NCBI GenBank assembly: GCA_002771615.1 | Contig: PCSD01000094.1 | Coordinates: 1-30,645 of the forward strand | DNA: 30,645 bases | Direction of reading: 5' to 3' | DNA from: Candidatus Falkowbacteria bacterium CG23_combo_of_CG06-09_8_20_14_all_49_15 | GTDB taxonomy: Bacteria > Patescibacteriota > Patescibacteriia > Patescibacteriales > UM-FILTER-48-10 | Part shown: positions 1-8,529 of the stretch, piece by piece | Position numbering within the stretch: the stretch's first letter is position 1 | Layout of the letters: each line of letters starts with the position of its first letter | Program-made: the position numbers and the translations under genes | Notes under the pieces: generated by a model | Seen by the model: only the letters and a program-made list of their open reading frames with translations | What the model was told of the DNA's origin: nothing | The model's database searches: none

Positions 1-48
1 AATTTAGATTCAACCACCGAAATGGCTATAATTTACCGAACCTTATTG

Positions 49-69
49 AAAAAATACTAACTAAGTATT
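49..69 (-). terminator. Possible weak terminator after rpsK
   Basis: On the minus strand a 6-bp AT-rich stem (AATACT/AGTATT, 5-nt loop) runs into six T's, 46 bases past the rpsK stop. The stem has a single G-C pair, so termination would be weak. No start codon for a following rpsD or rpoA is visible in bases 1-114. Confidence 0.35.
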
Positions 70-114
70 AGCGGTGCTATACAAGCCCCTATTTTTAAAC
101 TGGATAAATCGTCG

Positions 115-729
115 TTAAACCCGCCGCGCTTTCCTGACCCGGCAGCCGTTGTGCGGGATGGGAGTGATATCTTTAATCATATTAACGTTAATGCCATTCG
201 CAAAAAGCGCCCGGACGGCTGATTCCCGCCCTGTACCTACACCGTTAATAAAAACATTCGCTTCCCGGAAACCATATTCCTTGGCTCGATCCACGGCAAT
301 CCGCGTAATGATTTGCGCCGCGTAAGGGGTGGATTTTTTTGGCCCCTTGAACCCGGCGACGCCGGCGCTTGCCCAAGCGATGACATTACCGGTCATATCC
401 GTGATGGAAACGATGGTGTTGTTATAAGTCGCGTTAACAAAAACCTTGCCCATGGGCACTTGGCGCACGGATTTTTTCTTTTTCTTTTTTGATTTAGCCA
501 GCGATTTGAGCCTTTCCTGCTTTCTTTTTTCCAGCTTCTGTTTTATTTCATCCGGCAATTCATTATCGCTCTGCAATTTTTTCAGGGCTAACTCACTTTC
601 GTCAACGCCGGGCTTTTCCGGCGACAATTCAGCTTTAATCGCTTCGCTAATCGCGCTTGTCGATTTTTGCTCCAACGCCTTCGCCTCCTCTTTTATTGCG
701 TTTGGGGAATTTTTTTGCGAATCTGTCAT
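115..729 (-). CDS. rpsK: 30S ribosomal protein S11 with a long N-terminal extension
   Basis: S11 sits on the platform of the small subunit and contacts 16S rRNA near the mRNA exit. The conserved protein occupies about residues 85-204: NNTIVSITD, the glycine/arginine segment GVGTGRESAVRAL and the C-terminal TPIPHNGCR are all present. Residues 1-80 are an extra charged, low-complexity tail ending in a lysine run. Bacterial S11 is usually about 120-130 residues, against 204 here. The long start is preferred because TTGGAG lies a few bases upstream and the next Met (about residue 93) is inside the conserved core. It is the last gene of infA-rpmJ-rpsM-rpsK, 37 bp after rpsM. Identity is certain; the role of the extension is unknown. 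Confidence 0.97.
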   Translation of the reverse strand: MTDSQKNSPNAIKEEAKALEQKSTSAISEAIKAELSPEKPGVDESELALKKLQSDNELPDEIKQKLEKRKQERLKSLAKSKKKKKKSVRQVPMGKVFVNATYNNTIVSITDMTGNVIAWASAGVAGFKGPKKSTPYAAQIITRIAVDRAKEYGFREANVFINGVGTGRESAVRALFANGINVNMIKDITPIPHNGCRVRKARRV

Positions 730-766
730 TTGATTTCTCCAAGGTAAATATTAAAATGCTTGATTT

Positions 767-1159
767 TTAAGTCTTCTGCGCGGACGGTTTGCGTCCGGAA
801 AGCATGGTCATTCTTTTATTGCCGCGAATGGTCCGGCTGTTGGTTTTTGTTCTCTGCCCCCGCACCGGCAAATTTTTTCCATGTCGGGAGCCGCGGTATG
901 ATCTGATTTCCTTTAAACGTTTGATATTGCCGTAAACTTCCCGACGCAAATCCCCTTCCAATTTTTCATTTTTTTCCAGAATCACGCGCAAACGGTTAGC
1001 TTCTTCTTCGGAAAGATCCTTGACACGGACCGCGGGATTGATTTTGGCTGTCGCGAGGATTTGGCCAGCCTTGGTCAAACCGATGCCGTAGAGATAGGTC
1101 AATGCAATCTCCAATTTTTTTTCGTTCGGGAGCACAATCCCGGAAATTCTTAATGACAT
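767..1159 (-). CDS. rpsM: 30S ribosomal protein S13
   Basis: S13 lies in the head of the 30S subunit and contacts the P-site tRNA and the 50S subunit. The 130-aa product begins with the family pattern MSLRISGIVLPNEKKLEIAL and carries the helix-two-turn-helix segment YLYGIGLTKAGQIL. It also has YRGSRHGKNLPVRGQRTKTN, the most conserved stretch near the C-terminus, and a basic tail. Length is normal for the family. It starts 9 bp after the rpmJ stop, so translation is probably coupled; no Shine-Dalgarno sequence is seen. Its neighbours rpmJ and rpsK are in the usual bacterial order. Confidence 0.98.
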   Translation of the reverse strand: MSLRISGIVLPNEKKLEIALTYLYGIGLTKAGQILATAKINPAVRVKDLSEEEANRLRVILEKNEKLEGDLRREVYGNIKRLKEIRSYRGSRHGKNLPVRGQRTKTNSRTIRGNKRMTMLSGRKPSAQKT

Positions 1160-1168
1160 AAAAAAATA

Positions 1169-1282
1169 TTAGCCCTGCCTTTGTTTATGCTTGGGATTTT
1201 TACAAATTACGCACACCTGGTTTTTACGCCGGATAACTTTGCAGCTTTTACAGATTTTTTTTACTGAAGCGCGAACTTTCAT
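1169..1282 (-). CDS. rpmJ: 50S ribosomal protein L36
   Basis: This is a 37-aa gene found by reading the gap between infA and rpsM. The product begins MKVRASVKKICKSCKVIRRK and ends KHKQRQG. The CxxC pair (C11, C14), a third cysteine (C24) and C27/H32 match the zinc-ribbon layout of bacterial L36. L36 binds 23S rRNA near the factor-binding side of the 50S subunit. Length and position between infA and rpsM are canonical. It keeps zinc ligands, so it is the C+ form. Confidence 0.96.
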   Translation of the reverse strand: MKVRASVKKICKSCKVIRRKNQVCVICKNPKHKQRQG

Positions 1283-1334
1283 ATTGTCATTTCTATTGTT
1301 GCCATTTATTACCTAAAAGAAACGGAAAGATAAA

Positions 1335-1586
1335 TTACAGCCTATAAGTTATACGGCCCTTGGTCAAATCATAGGGACTGATTTGCACTTTGACTTTATC
1401 GCCGGGCAATAAGCGAATTTTGTTCATTCTCATTTTTCCGGAAAGATGGGCAAGGATTTCATGCCCGCTTTCCATCTTCACCTTAAAAGTCCCAGCCGGC
1501 ATCAATTCCATCACTTCGCCGACCATTTCAATGAAGTCTTTGGAATTGGCCGCCACTGCGGATCCATTTTGATTGGTTACACTCAT
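1335..1586 (-). CDS. infA: Translation initiation factor IF-1
   Basis: IF-1 is an OB-fold protein that occupies the 30S A site during initiation. The core reads VGEVMELMPAGTFKVKMESG, then HEILAHLSGKMRMNKIRLLPGDKV and SPYDLTKGRITYRL, a close match to the family. The start at 1586 (MSVTNQNG) gives 83 aa, slightly longer than the usual 72. The frame stays open up to 1640, but that extension is AT-rich and hydrophobic, so it looks like leader, not coding. No Shine-Dalgarno is visible; the leader is A/T-rich. It is the first gene of the ribosomal operon, about 125 nt below the promoter at 1718-1746. The usual upstream genes (map, adk, secY) are absent here. Confidence 0.96.
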   Translation of the reverse strand: MSVTNQNGSAVAANSKDFIEMVGEVMELMPAGTFKVKMESGHEILAHLSGKMRMNKIRLLPGDKVKVQISPYDLTKGRITYRL

Positions 1587-1717
1587 TGAAAAAAAGTATT
1601 TATTTTTGTAAATAAAAAAAGATAAAACAAAATTTACCAATAATAATTCTTTATTAGCTGATATTTATCAAGAATTGATTATTATTAGAACTTGGCTTTG
1701 ATTTTATGAATAAAAGA

Positions 1718-1746
1718 ATTATATATTTATATTACAAAAAAGTCAA
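1718..1746 (-). promoter_or_regulatory. Promoter of infA-rpmJ-rpsM-rpsK
   Basis: On the minus strand TTGACT (1746-1741) is separated by exactly 17 bp from a perfect TATAAT (1723-1718). This is a near-consensus sigma70-type promoter. Predicted transcription start is near 1711, giving a leader of about 125 nt. It shows that the ribosomal operon is not simply read through from alaS. A weaker second candidate (TTGATA-N17-AATTAT) lies downstream in the same leader. Confidence 0.8.
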
Positions 1747-1809
1747 GAAAATAATGAAAAAAAATATTTAGATATAATTTGTTTAATTATAAAGAAAAAA
1801 TTAATATAA

Positions 1810-3675
1810 TTAATTCAAAACCGCTTTCAGTCGGCGGATGCCGGCTGAAGAGCTTTCTTCTTTTATTATTTTAAACACTCCTAATTGTCCGGTCTGTACG
1901 ATGTGCGGACCGCCGCATATTTCTTTGGACGCGGATATAATCTCGTTGCCAATGGAATAAACTTTCACTTTGTCTCCGTAACGAGAAGCGAAAACGCCCA
2001 TCGCGCCCGTTGCGCGAGCGTTTTCCAGTGTCATCTCTTCGCATTTTACCGGCAAATCGGCTTTTATCCAGCCATTCACCAGATCCTCAACTTGTTTGAT
2101 TTGTTCGGGGGACATTTTTTCCGGATGCGAAAAATCAAAACGCAATCTTTCGGTGGTGATATTACTGCCTTTCTGCAGAACGTGCTGTCCCAATACCTGG
2201 CGCAAGGCGGCAAGGGTCAAATGAGCGGCGGTATGGAGTTTGGTGGTCATTTCGCTGTGGTCAGCCAAGCCACCTTTGAATTTTCCCGCCGCGGCGCTTC
2301 GGGATAACAGCTGATGCTCCCGGAATTTTTGCCTGAAACCTTCCTCATCAACAGACAGACCTTTTTCCGCGGCCAATTCGGTCGTGATTTCCAAAGGAAA
2401 GCCGTAAGATTGAAAAAGATTGAAAGCCGCTTGCCCGCTGACGCGTTCAGTCCCTGATAATTTGGAAAATTCCGTTAAGCCGCGGGCTAATGTGCGGGAA
2501 AATTTTTCCTCTTCGGCGGCCAGGATCTGGCCAGTGTCCGACGCTTGCTGATTGATATAGTCATAAGAATTTTCATAGATTTTTCCGACCAAAGGAGTGA
2601 GAGACGAAAGCCACAATTTTTTTTGTATGCCCAGAACGCGCCCATAGCGCAAAGCGCGCCGGATCAAACGCCGGACGATATAACCTTGGTCCAGGTTGCT
2701 CGGTTTAACTCCCAACGGATCAGATAAAATAAAAACCGCCGCTTTCAGATGGTCAACAATGATTTCAAAAGGCAATCTATTCTCTTGATATTTCCGGCCG
2801 GATAAATCTTCCACGGCCTGCGTCAACGGCCAGAACAAATCCGTGGCAAAAACATTGTCCAAATCTTGGGCCGCCATCGCCAGCCGTTCCAAGCCGCCCC
2901 CGAAATCAACGTTTTTTTGGCGCAAGGGCGCGAAGCCATCGGCGGTTTTAATAAATTCAATAAAAACGCTGTTGCCAATTTCCAAGAAGCGCCCGCAATC
3001 GCAATTCGGATGGCAGGGCTTGTCGCGCCAGCGAGAATTTTCGTGCTTTTTCCGGTCCGCGCCCAAATCATAAAAGACTTCGCTATCCGGTCCGCCAATC
3101 TCACCGACCGGCATCTTATCCGGAGCGCCGGAGCGGGACCACCAGTTTTTTTCTTCGCCGTAAAAAAAGATCCGGCCCTCGTCCAAATTGATGGGCGAAG
3201 AATAATCAAGGACTTTCGGTGCTAAGCCGGCTTGCCGAAAAAGCTCCTGCCAGATTTCCCTGGCTGTCTCATCACGCTCCACGCCGATGGATTCATTGCC
3301 GCGAAAAACCGTAACATAAAGCCGGCGCGGATCCAAACCGATAATTTCCGTTAAAAATTGCCAAAGCCAAGAAATCTGCTCTTTTTTGAAATAGTCGCCC
3401 AATGACCAATTCCCCAGCATCTCAAAAAAAGTGTTATGACGGCTATCGCCAACCTCATTAATATCGCCGGCGCGGAAACAAAGCTGGCTGTTGGCCAGAC
3501 GGACGCCGGCCGGATGTTTTTCGCCCATTAAATAAGGGACCAAGGGCTGCATACCGGAACTCGTGAACAAAGTTGACGGGTCATTTTCCGGAAGCAATGA
3601 AGCGCTGGGCAAAACCGTGTGTCCCTGTCTTTGGAAAAAATCAAGATAAGCTTGCCTGATTTCTTGCGCGCGCAT
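1810..3675 (-). CDS. alaS: Alanyl-tRNA synthetase, short form without the C-terminal domain
   Basis: It charges tRNA-Ala and hydrolyses mischarged Ser/Gly-tRNA. Class II core: TLFTSSGMQPLVPYL (motif 1 area), FRAGDINEVGDSRHNTFFEM (motif 2) and FGGGLERLAM (motif 3, about 258-267). A cysteine-rich CHPNCDCGRF lies at 221-230. The editing domain has its four metal ligands: HTAAH at 481-485, and C587 and H591 in CGGPH. The protein ends at 621, where most bacterial AlaRS continue to about 870 with the DHHA1/C-Ala domain that supports dimerisation and tRNA elbow binding. The stop is clean, with no frameshift remnant downstream, so this is a natural short form. It begins 36 bp below the DUF11-like gene and may be cotranscribed. 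Confidence 0.96.
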   Translation of the reverse strand: MRAQEIRQAYLDFFQRQGHTVLPSASLLPENDPSTLFTSSGMQPLVPYLMGEKHPAGVRLANSQLCFRAGDINEVGDSRHNTFFEMLGNWSLGDYFKKEQISWLWQFLTEIIGLDPRRLYVTVFRGNESIGVERDETAREIWQELFRQAGLAPKVLDYSSPINLDEGRIFFYGEEKNWWSRSGAPDKMPVGEIGGPDSEVFYDLGADRKKHENSRWRDKPCHPNCDCGRFLEIGNSVFIEFIKTADGFAPLRQKNVDFGGGLERLAMAAQDLDNVFATDLFWPLTQAVEDLSGRKYQENRLPFEIIVDHLKAAVFILSDPLGVKPSNLDQGYIVRRLIRRALRYGRVLGIQKKLWLSSLTPLVGKIYENSYDYINQQASDTGQILAAEEEKFSRTLARGLTEFSKLSGTERVSGQAAFNLFQSYGFPLEITTELAAEKGLSVDEEGFRQKFREHQLLSRSAAAGKFKGGLADHSEMTTKLHTAAHLTLAALRQVLGQHVLQKGSNITTERLRFDFSHPEKMSPEQIKQVEDLVNGWIKADLPVKCEEMTLENARATGAMGVFASRYGDKVKVYSIGNEIISASKEICGGPHIVQTGQLGVFKIIKEESSSAGIRRLKAVLN

Positions 3676-3711
3676 AGATTATTTATTTTCTATAATGTTT
3701 TATTCGGATTA

Positions 3712-5676
3712 TTATCTGATCAGCCCATCGGTTTGGGCGATGGAATCGTCTTCCAGTTTAGTGGTTTTCGGCTTGGTTGATTTTTCAATCACCTGATTGG
3801 TTTCATTGTCCAAGGCGGAAATTTTTGCGCCGTTGGAAATGACAATTATTTTTCCTAAATTTTCCGCGGTCGGCGTCAAGGACAGACTGAATTCCGCGTC
3901 GGAACGGAAAATAGCCACTGGTAAGCGGCTGATTTCCCAAATCACCGCTCGTTCCTCCGGCTGGTAATAAATATTCCCCGCGGAAGTCCTCTCGTGCTCG
4001 GCCCATTCCATATGCAATGGCAGTTTAAAGTTGACTTTGATATTTGTCAAATCATGCAAATTATTCTTGATGGTCCAATAAACCTTGAAAGTCGTCTGCT
4101 CGCCGACCCGGGGCGGCAGGGGGCCGGTGCCAACGGCAATGTTATCAGCATTAAAATAACGGATTTCTTCTTGGAGTTTCAGGTCGCTATTCACGGTCGC
4201 GATGATGACATTGCTTCTGTTTTCGGCATTGATGTCCACTTTTGGCTGTTCGCCGATATTAAATTGGGCGTAGGCTTCAAGGCTATGGCTAACGCCGGGC
4301 TTGATTTGGTCTTCAGTTTTCACTTTTAAAGAAAAATCAATTACGCCTTCATGTCCGGCCCCAATCGCGGCCAAAGCCGGCAGTTCTGATTTACTCCAAG
4401 AAATAAAATTGCCTTTTTCTTTGCCGGGCGAACTGGTTTCCAAACTGGCCCAGTCAAGATATTCGCCGTTTAAAACCGCCATGATGACCACATCTTTGAG
4501 CTCAGACTCGCCTTTATTGGCATAAGAAACGGCGTAATGGAGATCCTGGCCGAAATCCACAGCCTGATTGGCTCGCGAACCGTTCAATAACAAAACCATA
4601 TTTAAGTCATTTTTCATAATGGCAAATTTCAGTTGATCGCGATAAAAAGGCCGCCACTTCCCGTCCGGATCTTCGTATTCAAAACGAAAAGGTACTTCCT
4701 GCTCGGTTTGCGCGTTTAATTTTTTGGTGAAGGTCAAAGGCAAAAGCAAACTGGTATCCGTGTCCGCAGCCAAATTTATCAGCCAAATATCCGCGCCGGC
4801 GCTCACCGCATTTTTATCGCCAGGCAGACTTTTAGCCGGATCGAAAGAAATATTTTCAGCAGGTGAAATCACCAGGCGAAAGGCGGATAAGCGGTTATCT
4901 GGTTCGGGGGAAAAAATAAATTTGACTTCGTTTTTGTCGTTGACCAGGATATTGGCCAGATAATCAAGTTTGGTCGTGAATCCGGGTCCGGAAACCGTGC
5001 TTACCCAAGATGTTTCCTTTTTAAATTCCGAAGAAAAATTTTCCAAATGATAAGTAAACGCGGCGTTAGCGACATTTTTGCCATTGGCGGCGTCAATCAG
5101 CGCGCCGCGGATCCGCAGGTTTATTTCTTCACCCACGCCCAAGCGCGCGAAAAGCCAGATTGATTTTTTTTCCGCCGGCGGGCGGGACGCGTCATAAAAA
5201 ATATAATTTTCCGGATAAGCGACTTCCAGCCGTCCGTCCAATAAAGGGCTGTTCGTGTTGTTTTTCAAATATATCTCATAATTGAATTCTTCCGCCGCCC
5301 GCACGGTTTCCCGCCCAAAAAATCTGAGCTCCAAAGCGGACGCGTCCACCGTAGCGGTAAAAATATAATAATAAGCGCTATAAGCGGCGGAAGCGGCGAT
5401 AAAAGAAAAAATCAGGAAGGAAAAAAACCAAAACAGGAAGCCGCGCTTTTTCCTCCTTTCCAGACGCTTGATGTCTGTTTCCTGGCCAGTGCCGTTGTAA
5501 ATTTCATTCAAACTTTCCTTAATCTCTTCTTCTTTATTTTCCTGCTCGACATAGCCTTCAAACGCTTCCACTTCTTTCTCGGAAGGCAAACGGCGGCGAA
5601 CAAATTCGCTTAAACTGGATTCGCCGGCCGCGGACAAATCAATTTTTTTTCCTTCAGATGGTGGCTCGCTGGTCAT
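3712..5676 (-). CDS. Membrane-anchored surface protein with DUF11-like repeats
   Basis: The 654-aa product has a charged cytoplasmic head (1-79), one strong membrane helix at about 80-106 after the basic cluster RLERRKKRG, then a long predicted extracellular part. That part is beta-rich, with several Ig/DUF11-like units. The clearest is near the C-terminus (PPRVGEQTTFKVYWTIKNN, then KLPLHMEWAEHE and VIWEISRLP). Such units usually serve as stalks or adhesive modules on cell surfaces. No cysteine pairs or sorting signal are visible, and it ends in a short polar tail. The gene follows the DUF4012 gene by 66 bp and precedes alaS by 36 bp, so all three may share one transcript. Domain assignment is moderately sure; exact role is unknown. 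Confidence 0.8.
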   Translation of the reverse strand: MTSEPPSEGKKIDLSAAGESSLSEFVRRRLPSEKEVEAFEGYVEQENKEEEIKESLNEIYNGTGQETDIKRLERRKKRGFLFWFFSFLIFSFIAASAAYSAYYYIFTATVDASALELRFFGRETVRAAEEFNYEIYLKNNTNSPLLDGRLEVAYPENYIFYDASRPPAEKKSIWLFARLGVGEEINLRIRGALIDAANGKNVANAAFTYHLENFSSEFKKETSWVSTVSGPGFTTKLDYLANILVNDKNEVKFIFSPEPDNRLSAFRLVISPAENISFDPAKSLPGDKNAVSAGADIWLINLAADTDTSLLLPLTFTKKLNAQTEQEVPFRFEYEDPDGKWRPFYRDQLKFAIMKNDLNMVLLLNGSRANQAVDFGQDLHYAVSYANKGESELKDVVIMAVLNGEYLDWASLETSSPGKEKGNFISWSKSELPALAAIGAGHEGVIDFSLKVKTEDQIKPGVSHSLEAYAQFNIGEQPKVDINAENRSNVIIATVNSDLKLQEEIRYFNADNIAVGTGPLPPRVGEQTTFKVYWTIKNNLHDLTNIKVNFKLPLHMEWAEHERTSAGNIYYQPEERAVIWEISRLPVAIFRSDAEFSLSLTPTAENLGKIIVISNGAKISALDNETNQVIEKSTKPKTTKLEDDSIAQTDGLIR

Positions 5677-5742
5677 ATACTTATTTTTTTTAATCTTGAT
5701 TAATATGCTTTAAATCGTTAGCGCGAAAAAATTAGCGAATAG

Positions 5743-8352
5743 TTAATTAGTGATTGGAGAGATGGCGGCCGCGGGCTGGAAAAGCGCGGCCAAGTATGCT
5801 TGGCGGCTCAAATCCAATGAAACATCCCAACCCCGCGGCGACGTATTCAGGCCTTGGGGATAGCGCCACACAAGATTCGCTGCCGGTGCGCAAACCAAAC
5901 GGCTATAAAATTTGGCCGTTTTGGCGCCCGGTTGCTTTTCCGCCAACAAGACATAGGGAGCCAACTCCGCTGACTGGCTGGCGTCCAATTCCGTTGAATT
6001 GGAAAAAGCCAAAGGCGAAAAACGGAACGGCAAGCGGTATTTAAAGGTGACAATCAGAGTTTCACCCGGATCAACCTGTGTCCAGTTGGCAAAAACAGTT
6101 TTGCCCAATTCATTATAAACTTTTGTACCGCTGGGATAATGGGCAAAAGATTGCCCTTCGCCCCGCAAGATATCCGGATCCGCTTCAGCGCCGGCGGCCG
6201 GATAGGAAAAATATTGGCTGTCGGGACGGGAAAAACCGCTGGCCTCCAAGAGCACGCTGCCCATTGGAACATAGACCCGCAGCCAATCGTTATTCCGGAC
6301 GCCGATAAACTGGTCTTGTTTGGAAGCGGTGTGCTCACGGATAATCGTGAGAGTATCCACGATCGCGCCGTCCGCCTGGATCAGCGCTTCATGCTTGATG
6401 GTTTCGCGGATCGCGCGATCCGATTTTCCGCCGGCGATATTTGCATGCGCCACCAGCAAATAATCCCATTTGGTATTTTTCATTTCTCCAGCCCAGCCCC
6501 AGCGAAGGAAAAATTCTTGAAGTTCATTGTCCGTGAAATAATATAAGATATTTTTCTCATCCATCGCTTGCCATAAAATTCCAGCCGCTTTGGACAGGCG
6601 CGCTTTATCTTTTTCCGCGCTTAAACGGTCAAGCAATAAAGGTAAAAAATCGCCGATAATCTTTTTGGGCGTATTTTCCCCGCCGTTTTTGTTCTCCACG
6701 GTTGTTTGGACAATTGACCAAAAATTATCCGCGTCAATCGTCGTGTCATACGGTTCGCCCAGACGGATCGGACCCAGAAGACGGAGAATATCTTCCACGA
6801 CGGTCGGCGTCAAGGCAATCACGCCGTCCACGGTCGGTCCATCGCTTTTTTCCAAAAACCAAGCGAGTTTTCGCGCTGAAGTCGGCCAATCCGGCCACCA
6901 ATTGGCATCCCAAAAATGCCAACGCGGATTAACCAGCCAAAGCGGCTCGGGGGCGATAATATTCTTCAGCAATCCGCCGGCGGTATCGTAACTGCCGCCC
7001 GGCGGCACTTCCAAATTTTTAATTTCACCCCGATCAAAATCCACCAGGGCATAACTGCCGACAAATCCGCCACTGCCGCGCATTTCCGAATTATTCTGAA
7101 AAACCAACAGATAGCGGGTTTTCCGTTCAAAACCGAGAATTTTTACCATTAGATTGCCGAAAAAAGACAATTCGCGCAAACTGTCAGCCGCGCGAATAGC
7201 CGTTTCCCGAGTTGATAAAAATTGACTGCGGTATTGTTCCGGAATATTTTTTTCCCCAATCCGGCCTAATTGATCGGCGAGGCCATCGGCCAATCTGGAC
7301 GCGGCGATTAAATGGGAATGGCTGGCATAAATTTTTTCCGCCCAAGCCGCCGGTGCTGTTCCCTGCCAAGCCGCCGCCACCCAGGAAAGATGTTCGCCGA
7401 TCGCGGCGCCCAGTTCCCCGACATTAAGGATTGACTCCACTTCACCGGCCAAACGAAGTTTTTCCGCCGGCATAAATTTCATGATAGACAGAAGATTTTC
7501 GTTGATCTGGCTGATTTGCGCGCGAGCGCTTTCCAAGGCGCCGCCGGCTTTCTGGAAATTATCCTGCGCGGCCAAAAAATCAAAATCGCGCAGATTAGCC
7601 AAGGCCGCGTTGAAGCTATCCGCCGCTGTTTCCGAAACTCCTTTGATTTGACCGGGCAGGTTTAACCAATCATTCTGGAGGGATAAGGAAATAAATTTAA
7701 AAGGCAAAATTACGGCCAGTAATACTACCGCCAAATTCAGAGCGCCAAAAAAGCATTTTCGCCGAAAATTTTGATCCAATTCAACAAAATCTTTTCCCTG
7801 GCCACTATCCGCCAAAGGCAACGGCGGGCAAACAGCTTCATCTTTGGCCGCGACCGCGCTTTCCAACTCGTCAATTTGGCCGGCCGCGAGCATCGGCTGG
7901 ACGGCCAGCGCATTCGGACAGGCATCTCGCTCTTGGCCATTTTCTTCTTCCCTGGGTTTTGGAAGGCTATCTTGGGAAAAATCCGGTGATTGAGAAGACT
8001 TTTTTTGGCCAAAAACTAAAGATAAAATATGCAGTTTAGCCGGAATAAACTTTTTTTTACCTGAAAAAAAATCTATAAGGCCAAAAAATATCAAATTTTT
8101 AATTTTCTGAAACACGCTCCTCGCGAAGACATAAAGAGAAAAAAATAATTTTACTATAATAAAAAACCCGTTTTTCAGCCAACGGGAAAATTTAATAACT
8201 TTTTTTTCACTTTTTGCCGGCCGATTGAGGTTGGTCGGATTAATCGTTAAATTAACCAAAAAACGGGAAGGACGGCTTTGCTCCGGATTAGAGCCGCTTG
8301 TTTTGGATATGTAAACAAGATTTTTTTTTACATTCTGAGCAATTTTACGCAT
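5743..8352 (-). CDS. DUF4012 domain membrane protein
   Basis: The 869-aa product belongs to the DUF4012 family, whose function is not established. The diagnostic stretch is YLLVFQNNSEMRGSGGFVGS at about 414-433. It is followed by the AGGLLKNII and WWPDWPTSARK segments and a long region of the type seen in LytR-CpsA-Psr-associated surface proteins. Residues 1-60 are basic. Hydrophobic stretches at about 61-95 and a clear helix at 201-224 anchor it, and a disordered acidic linker (115-190) lies between them. The rest is probably outside the cell. It sits between a glycosyltransferase and a DUF11-like surface protein, which suggests an envelope or polysaccharide role. It is probably the first gene of this unit, with an extended -10 promoter upstream. 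Confidence 0.88.
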   Translation of the reverse strand: MRKIAQNVKKNLVYISKTSGSNPEQSRPSRFLVNLTINPTNLNRPAKSEKKVIKFSRWLKNGFFIIVKLFFSLYVFARSVFQKIKNLIFFGLIDFFSGKKKFIPAKLHILSLVFGQKKSSQSPDFSQDSLPKPREEENGQERDACPNALAVQPMLAAGQIDELESAVAAKDEAVCPPLPLADSGQGKDFVELDQNFRRKCFFGALNLAVVLLAVILPFKFISLSLQNDWLNLPGQIKGVSETAADSFNAALANLRDFDFLAAQDNFQKAGGALESARAQISQINENLLSIMKFMPAEKLRLAGEVESILNVGELGAAIGEHLSWVAAAWQGTAPAAWAEKIYASHSHLIAASRLADGLADQLGRIGEKNIPEQYRSQFLSTRETAIRAADSLRELSFFGNLMVKILGFERKTRYLLVFQNNSEMRGSGGFVGSYALVDFDRGEIKNLEVPPGGSYDTAGGLLKNIIAPEPLWLVNPRWHFWDANWWPDWPTSARKLAWFLEKSDGPTVDGVIALTPTVVEDILRLLGPIRLGEPYDTTIDADNFWSIVQTTVENKNGGENTPKKIIGDFLPLLLDRLSAEKDKARLSKAAGILWQAMDEKNILYYFTDNELQEFFLRWGWAGEMKNTKWDYLLVAHANIAGGKSDRAIRETIKHEALIQADGAIVDTLTIIREHTASKQDQFIGVRNNDWLRVYVPMGSVLLEASGFSRPDSQYFSYPAAGAEADPDILRGEGQSFAHYPSGTKVYNELGKTVFANWTQVDPGETLIVTFKYRLPFRFSPLAFSNSTELDASQSAELAPYVLLAEKQPGAKTAKFYSRLVCAPAANLVWRYPQGLNTSPRGWDVSLDLSRQAYLAALFQPAAAISPITN

Positions 8353-8485
8353 GGAGATTACAAAAACTTAACGATTAATTTTATTCTTTTTTAAAAAAAT
8401 AAAAAATTATTTTGCTGATGTTTTTTTAAACTAGACTGAAATTATTATTAACTATAAAATGATCCGCGTGTTGATAACTAATGAT

Positions 8486-8494
8486 ATTATAACA
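8486..8494 (-). promoter_or_regulatory. Extended -10 promoter for the DUF4012 gene
   Basis: The minus strand reads TGTTATAAT, a perfect -10 (8491-8486) with a TGn extension, in the 177-bp gap before the DUF4012 start. No good -35 is present at 17 bp. Predicted start is near 8479, giving a leader of about 125 nt that is very AT-rich. The rest of the gap shows no gene or clear terminator for the upstream glycosyltransferase. Confidence 0.5.
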
Positions 8495-8529
8495 CATTTT
8501 TTCCTCTATCCGCAATTAAATATAATTAC

